DNA of 64,000 bases. Source: DASUAS01 sp963750045. Lineage in GTDB: Bacteria; Actinomycetota; Acidimicrobiia; IMCC26256; DASPTH01. The stretch spans positions 186,001 to 250,000 of the forward strand of contig CAVVPD010000004.1 of the NCBI GenBank assembly GCA_963750045.1. The letters run 5' to 3'. Below are positions 59,420 to 64,000 of the stretch, piece after piece. Every line of letters begins with the position of its first letter. Positions within the stretch are counted from its first letter, which is position 1. The notes below the pieces were generated by a model. It was given only the letters and a program-made list of their open reading frames with translations. It was not told the DNA's origin and searched no databases. The position numbers and the translations under genes are program-made.

Positions 59420-59827
59420 ATGGCCCTCACCGGCAGCCGCCGAGAAGCACGGGAGCGGGCACTCGAGCTGTGCTACGAGCTCGAGGTGCGTGACCTCGGC
59501 GTCGAGACGCTGATCGAGCAGCAAGCGGCGCCTCCTGACCCGTACGCGGTGCAGCTGGTGCGGGGAGTCGAGGAGCACCACGAAGCCGTCGACGCGTTGC
59601 TCCGGAAGTTCTCCGAGCACTGGGCGCTCGAGCGCATGCCCGCCGTCGATCGCGCGGTGCTGCGCCTCGGCGCCTACGAGCTCGGGTGGGAGCCCGCGAT
59701 CCCGAGCTCCGTGGTCATCAACGAGGCCGTCGACCTTGCCAAGCAGTATTCGACCAAGGATTCCGGGCGTTTCGTGAACGGCCTCCTCAGCCGCATCGCG
59801 GAGGAGCTCCGGCCGCAGTCGTCATGA
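59420..59827 (+). CDS. nusB: Transcription antitermination factor NusB
   Basis: RNA-binding all-helical protein of rRNA antitermination. GSRREARERALELCYELEVR is the N-terminal helix, and the C-terminal helices contain MPAVDRAVLRLGAYELGWEP and VVINEAVDLAKQYSTKDSGR then FVNGLLSRIAEEL, the family signature. 135 residues, intact. The stop overlaps the clpS start by ATGA. Confidence 0.96.
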   Translation: MALTGSRREARERALELCYELEVRDLGVETLIEQQAAPPDPYAVQLVRGVEEHHEAVDALLRKFSEHWALERMPAVDRAVLRLGAYELGWEPAIPSSVVINEAVDLAKQYSTKDSGRFVNGLLSRIAEELRPQSS

Positions 59828-60129
59828 AGACGGCGGAGATGAGCGTCGCCCCCGTTGAGATCCAGGAGCCTGCTGTCGACGAGCTCACGCTCACCGACAA
59901 GCCGTGGATCGTGATCGTCTGGAACGATCCGGTCAACCTCATGAACTACGTCGTCTACGTGTTCCAGAAGCTCTTCGGGTACTCGCGCAAGAAGGCGACG
60001 CGGCTCATGCGCCAGGTGCACGAGGAGGGCAAGGCGGTGGTGTCCGACGGCCCGATCGAGAAATGCGAAGCCGACGTCGCCCGCCTGCACGCCCACGGGC
60101 TGTGGGCCACGATGGAACACCCCTCGTAG
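59824..60129 (+). CDS. clpS: ATP-dependent Clp protease adaptor ClpS
   Basis: N-recognin adaptor delivering N-end-rule substrates to ClpAP/ClpCP. 101 residues: PWIVIVWNDPVNLMNYVVYV with the D-P-V-N-x-M substrate pocket, FQKLFGYSRKKATRLMRQVH, EGKAVVSDGPIEKCEADVAR. Intact. It lies between nusB and a DUF2017 gene with which it overlaps by one base (60129), a pairing conserved in actinobacteria. Confidence 0.94.
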   Translation: MKTAEMSVAPVEIQEPAVDELTLTDKPWIVIVWNDPVNLMNYVVYVFQKLFGYSRKKATRLMRQVHEEGKAVVSDGPIEKCEADVARLHAHGLWATMEHPS

Positions 60130-60625
60130 TGCCGCGCTGGAAGCGGTTCCGCTCCGGACCGGGCGACACGTTGGTCGTGTCGCTGGCCGAGGAGGAGCTC
60201 GGGTTGCTACGCGGGCTCCCGGAGCAATTGCGCGAGGTCCTCGAGGGATCGACCGACGATCCGGCGCGCGCCGGATCTTCCCGCGCGCCTACCTGGACCC
60301 GACTGCAGAAGCGCAGGAAGCCGAGTGGCAGGAGCTGGTGCATCCCGAGCTCCTGCGCGACCGGCTCGACGCGCTGGGTCTGCTCACGGCGACCCTCGAG
60401 CGTGCCCAGCCGGCGGGGGACTGGTGGACGATCGTGCTCACCTCCGACGAGGTGCAGGCCTGGCTGGGCGTGATCAACGACACCCGCCTCGTGCTCGGCA
60501 CCCGGCTCAACGTCACCGACGACGAGGTCGTGATCCACCCTCCGGAATCACAGGCGAGCGCCCACGCGATGTACGACTGGCTCACCTGGCTGCAGGGTGA
60601 CCTGATCGACGTGCTGCTGAGGTAG
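60129..60625 (+). CDS. DUF2017 domain protein, one frame break
   Basis: Conserved actinobacterial protein of unknown function, nearly always next to clpS. GTG 60129 shares its first base with the clpS stop. VVSLAEEELGLLRGLPEQLR, then one extra base near 60270 before RIFPRAYLDPTAEAQEAEWQ, WWTIVLTSDEVQAWLGVIND and TWLQGDLIDVLL. About 165 residues after repair. A role with Clp proteolysis is suggested only by position. Confidence 0.85.
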
Positions 60626-60754
60626 CCGCGCCACGCGCCGCCCGGGCATCCCGCGGCCGGTCGTGAGAGATTGGTAGCGTCTAGGAAGTTTCGGACGGAC
60701 GAGGCGGCGGTCATCGGAGATGGCCGGTATTCGGAGATCGCGGGCAAGAGATTC

Positions 60755-61345
60755 ATGGTGAATCGCGAGGTTGGAGCTCGACTCCGTAATGCACGACGCG
60801 GTCGAGGGCTCGCGCTGGTCGACGTCGAGGTGCGGTCGCGCGGTGAGTTCAGGGCGTCGGTCGTCGGCGCGTACGAACGCGGTGAGCGGACGCTTTCGGT
60901 GACGCGGATGATGCGCCTCGCCGAGTTCTACGGCGTCGATCCGACCCGGCTGCTCGACGGGCTGAGGTGGACGGCCGATGAAGTCGATCTCGTGGAGGAC
61001 GCGGTTCCCTCGGTCGACATCGATCTCACGACCGAGGACAGCGTCGTTTCTTCACCCGTGCTTGCCCGGGAACAGGGCTCGCAGGCCCTCACGGTGGACC
61101 TCGAGCAGCTCGAGCAGCTCGTCCAGCTCGAGCGTTCGCCGCGATCCCTCGTGCACTCCTTCGTGCAGCAGATCGTGCGCCGTCGGCGACAGCCGGCGAG
61201 CCGGTCGCAGGTGACCATCCGCGCCGACGACGCGAAGGTGCTCGCGCTGGCGCTGGGACTCGCTCCCTCAGAGCTCGGGCAGCTCGCGTTCGGCACGCCC
61301 GCCGTGACCAGTCAGCTCGACGCGGGGTCGGGGACCCGCCCGTAG
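60755..61345 (+). CDS. bldD: BldD-like transcriptional regulator
   Basis: XRE-type regulator of about 196 residues with N-terminal helix-turn-helix (VGARLRNARRGRGLALVDVE, FRASVVGAYERGERTLSVTR, LAEFYGVDPTRLLDG) and a C-terminal domain like that of Streptomyces BldD, which binds c-di-GMP. The signature RGD-x8-RQDD of BldD reads RQP-x8-RADD here, so Arg, Arg and the last Asp persist but the first Asp is proline. ATG 60755 is preferred; a TTG at 60671 would add 28 residues without family support. Position beside nusB and efp matches Streptomyces bldD. Its last 34 bp overlap the convergent cupin gene. Confidence 0.88.
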   Translation: MVNREVGARLRNARRGRGLALVDVEVRSRGEFRASVVGAYERGERTLSVTRMMRLAEFYGVDPTRLLDGLRWTADEVDLVEDAVPSVDIDLTTEDSVVSSPVLAREQGSQALTVDLEQLEQLVQLERSPRSLVHSFVQQIVRRRRQPASRSQVTIRADDAKVLALALGLAPSELGQLAFGTPAVTSQLDAGSGTRP

Positions 61346-61683
61346 TCGTCCTCGAGCCGCACGATGTCGTCTTCCCCCAGATAGGGGCCCCGTTGCACTT
61401 CGACGAACACGAGTGGAGAGCTGCCGGCCGATGACTCGACTCGGTGGGCAGCGCCGATCGGGATGTCGATCGCGTCGCCGCTCGCCACCTCGAACCGCTG
61501 ACCGTCGATGGTGACCGCGCCGAGCCCGCTCACGACGAACCAGTGCTCGGCGCGTTGTGCGTGGCGCTGGTAGCTCAGTCGCATCCCGGGCGACACGGTG
61601 ATGCGCTTGACCTTGAAGCCGTCTCCCTCGTCGACGACGGCATACGAACCCCAGGGACGAGTCGAGCCTTCGGTGTGTTCCAT
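61312..61683 (-). CDS. Cupin, mannose-6-phosphate isomerase type II-like domain
   Basis: Single-domain cupin of 123 residues resembling the C-terminal isomerase domain of bifunctional mannose-1-phosphate guanylyltransferases. STRPWGSYAVVDEGDGFKVK, RITVSPGMRLSYQRHAQRAE (cupin motif 1 with metal His and Glu), HWFVVSGLGAVTIDGQRFEV and IPIGAAHRVES (motif 2 His). Intact. It could interconvert fructose 6-phosphate and mannose 6-phosphate, feeding GDP-mannose to PIM or glycan synthesis. Its 3' end overlaps bldD tail-to-tail. Confidence 0.85.
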   Translation of the reverse strand: MEHTEGSTRPWGSYAVVDEGDGFKVKRITVSPGMRLSYQRHAQRAEHWFVVSGLGAVTIDGQRFEVASGDAIDIPIGAAHRVESSAGSSPLVFVEVQRGPYLGEDDIVRLEDDYGRVPDPASS

Positions 61684-61822
61684 GCCCGAAGTATTGCATC
61701 GCCGGAAGGGCGGCCCCCGGAGCGGGTCCGGCTCGGTCGCCGCGAGCGGAGGCGCGAGCTGTCGCCTCCGAGGAACCGGAGAATTGCGCGACCGTCCACG
61801 CGCTCGACGATCGTCGAAGGGG

Positions 61823-64000
61823 TCAGGCGCCGCCGTCTTCGGGGGTGATGGGGTTGGCGGTGTTGAAGAAGTAGTCGATGGTGGGGCTGAAGGTGGGGTA
61901 GCCGGAGCCGCTGTCGTCGGTGCCGGCGTAGGGCCCGATCTTGGTGACGGTCATGGTGTACGCGAAGTTGGCGTAGGTGGTCCAGGTGGTGCCGTTCTGG
62001 GAGTAGCTGGCGGTCCATTGGTTCCCGACGCGTTTCACGCGGATCCACAGGTTGGTGCCGGCGGGGATCGCGGTCGAGCCGATCCAGTTGGGGGTGGACC
62101 CGTTCATGGTGGCGGCGTTGGCGTACGCGGTGCCGCCGTAGTTGTAGACGATGAAGCGGGCCCAGTTGTTGGGTGACGCTTCGACGTAGATGCCTTCGTA
62201 TTGGATCGAGCTGGTCGGTGACGTCTCGAACTTGGTTTCGACTTCGAAGTCGGTGTTCCCGACCGATTGCAGGACCCGCGGCGCGTTCTGGTTGTTGGTC
62301 CACAGGTCGTGGGGACCGGCCGGGATGTTCAGGCGGAGATCGGTGCCGGTCATCGTCTTGGTCACGTCACCCGCGGGGTTCACGAAACTCCACCGCGGAT
62401 CCAACGTCGCCGCCGAGAAATCATCCGAGAACGGAGCACCCGACACCGGCGGCTTGGTCGTGGTGGTGGTGGCCGGCGCCGTCGTCGTGGTGGGTGGCGC
62501 GGTCGTGGTCGTCACCGGCGGCTTGGTCGTGGTGGTGGTGGCCGGCGCGGTCGTTGTCGTGGTGGTGGCCGGCGCGGTCGTCGTGGTGGTGGGTGGCGCG
62601 TCGTGGTCGTGGTCGTGGTGGTGGTGGTGGGTGGCGTGCCGCCGTCTTCGGGGGTGATGGGGTTGGCGGTGTTGAAGAAGTAGTCGATGGTGGGGCTGAA
62701 GGTGGGGTAGCCGGAGCCGCTGTCGTCGGTGCCGGCGTAGGGCCCGATCTTGGTGACGGTCATGGTGTACGCGAAGTTGGCGTAGGTGGTCCAGGTGGTG
62801 CCGTTCTGGGAGTAGCTGGCGGTCCATTGGTTCCCGACGCGTTTCACGCGGATCCACAGGTTGGTGCCGGCGGGGATCGCGGTCGAGCCGATCCAGTTGG
62901 GGGTGGACCCGTTCATGGTGGCGGCGTTGGCGTACGCGGTGCCGCCGTAGTTGTAGACGATGAAGCGGGCCCAGTTGTTGGGTGACGCTTCGACGTAGAT
63001 GCCTTCGTATTGGATCGAGCTGGTCGGTGACGTCTCGAACTTGGTTTCGACTTCGAAGTCGGTGTTCCCGACCGATTGCAGGACCCGCGGCGCGTTCTGG
63101 TTGTTGGTCCACAGGTCGTGGGGACCGGCCGGGATGTTCAGGCGGAGATCGGTGCCGGTCATCGTCTTGGTCACGTCACCCGCGGGGTTCACGAAACTCC
63201 ACCGCGGATCCAACGTCGCCGCCGAGAAATCATCCGAGAACGGAGCACCCGACACCGGCGGCTTGGTCGTGGTGGTGGTGGCCGGCGCCGTCGTCGTGGT
63301 GGGTGGCGCGGTCGTCGTGGTCGTCACCGGCGGCTTGGTCGTGGTGGTGGTGGCCGGCGCGGTTGTCGTGGTGGTGGCCGGCGCGGTTGTCGTGGTGGTG
63401 GGTGGCGCCGTCGTGGTCGTGGTCGTGGTCGTGGTGGTGGGTGGCGTGCCGCCGTCTTCGGGGGTGATGGGGTTGGCGGTGTTGAAGAAGTAGTCGATGG
63501 TGGGGCTGAAGGTGGGGTAGCCGGAGCCGCTGTCGTCGGTGCCGGCGTAGGGCCCGATCTTGGTGACGGTCATGGTGTACGCGAAGTTGGCGTAGGTGGT
63601 CCAGGTGGTGCCGTTCTGGGAGTAGCTGGCGGTCCATTGGTTCCCGACGCGTTTCACGCGGATCCACAGGTTGGTGCCGGCGGGGATCGCGGTCGAGCCG
63701 ATCCAGTTGGGGGTGGACCCGTTCATGGTGGCGGCGTTGGCGTACGCGGTGCCGCCGTAGTTGTAGACGATGAAGCGGGCCCAGTTGTTGGGTGACGCTT
63801 CGACGTAGATGCCTTCGTATTGGATCGAGCTGGTCGGTGACGTCTCGAACTTGGTTTCGACTTCGAAGTCGGTGTTCCCGACCGATTGCAGGACCCGCGG
63901 CGCGTTCTGGTTGTTGGTCCACAGGTCGTGGGGACCGGCCGGGATGTTCAGGCGGAGATCGGTGCCGGTCATCGTCTTGGTCACGTCACCCGCGGGGTTC
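61823..64000 (-). CDS. Large exported protein with repeated DUF1349/concanavalin-like domains, 5' end outside window
   Basis: C-terminal part of a surface or secreted protein. Each about 200-residue domain begins APFSDDFSAATLDPRWSFVN and includes HDLWTNNQNAPRVLQSVGN, FEVETKFETSPTSSIQYEGI, WIRVKRVGNQWTASYSQNGT and YPTFSPTIDYFFNTANPITP, the beta-sandwich pattern of DUF1349 (beta-xylosidase C-terminal-like). Three copies are visible, joined by 60-70 residue Thr/Pro/Ala linkers (TTTTTKPPV type). The protein ends PEDGGA with the stop at 61823, with no sortase or membrane anchor. A one-base deletion in the first linker near 62606 breaks the frame. An N-terminal catalytic domain would lie beyond the right edge. 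Confidence 0.82.
61832..64000 (-). repeat. About 810-bp tandem repeats with identical domain DNA
   Basis: Units start at 61832, 62641 and 63451 (spacing 809 and 810 bp). About 620 bp of each unit, coding the DUF1349-type domain, appears identical base for base among the copies, silent positions included, as far as the third copy can be read. The remaining about 190 bp, coding the Thr-rich linker, differ at several sites (GTTGTCGTGG versus GTCGTTGTCG, and a missing C near 62606). Confidence 0.95.

Noticed and set aside
61823..64000. CRISPR array suggested by regular repeats
   Set aside because: The repeat unit is about 810 bp, in frame, and codes protein domains with Thr-rich linkers; there are no short repeats with unique spacers and no cas genes.

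Overview
The window is chromosomal DNA of a high-GC actinobacterium. The backbone carries pgsA-patA-pimA (phosphatidylinositol mannosides), pdxST, yebC, ruvCAB, yajC-secDF, rel, hisS, aspS, rarA, alaS, ruvX, mltG, aroE, aroCKBQ, pepQ, efp, nusB and a BldD-like regulator. This is essentially the order of the Rv2612c to Rv2533c block of Mycobacterium tuberculosis, with bldD next to nusB as in Streptomyces. Thr-rich surface-protein linkers, a DUF3048 protein and surface repeats with a RLADTRPG core point to the Acidimicrobiia or a relative; that placement is inference.

Layout. 0-2.7 kb: a hexapeptide acyltransferase and an EF-G paralogue on the minus strand. 2.9-10.7 kb: the PIM operon, LemA, HtpX, a DUF3048 protein, pyridoxal-phosphate synthase and YebC. 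10.7-13.9 kb: a small accessory island between yebC and ruvC with an IS110-type transposase relic, a methyltransferase, a PPOX flavoprotein, a MobA-like nucleotidyltransferase and a CoxG-like protein. 13.9-19.3 kb: ruvCAB and yajC-secD-secF. 19.3-38.3 kb: a large accessory island between secF and rel. It begins with a secreted protein of two predicted seven-bladed propellers plus three 384-bp repeats, and continues with a surface-glycan cluster (three or four glycosyltransferases, FkbM and other methyltransferases, a GT-C-like membrane protein, two UPF0104 flippase-like proteins, a sugar epimerase, an asparagine-synthetase-like protein and a pyruvyltransferase-like protein). 38.3-60.6 kb: core translation, recombination, shikimate and proteolysis-adaptor genes, many joined by 1-4 base stop/start overlaps. 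60.7-64 kb: BldD-like regulator, a cupin, and the C-terminal part of a surface protein made of almost identical DUF1349-type domains, running off the right edge.

Data quality. Reading frames break by single bases in more than twenty genes, including indispensable ones (rel, alaS, aroB, aroC, efp). Repairing the frame usually needs removal of one base, so these look like insertion-type consensus errors. Broken genes are therefore reported as whole genes with their breaks noted. Between about 23 and 34 kb the breaks are far denser and often need an added base; there either the consensus is worse or the genes are decaying, and boundaries are approximate.

How the genes fit together: the envelope theme dominates (PIM lipids, surface polysaccharide, Sec export, MltG, large repetitive exported proteins), embedded in housekeeping translation and recombination genes. 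The most unusual elements are the IS110 relic with a strongly structured upstream region resembling a bridge-RNA locus, the surface protein with DNA-identical domains but divergent linkers, an SDR with a CxxC-x14-CxxC zinc motif and no catalytic tyrosine between rel and hisS, and a BldD homologue with an altered c-di-GMP motif.
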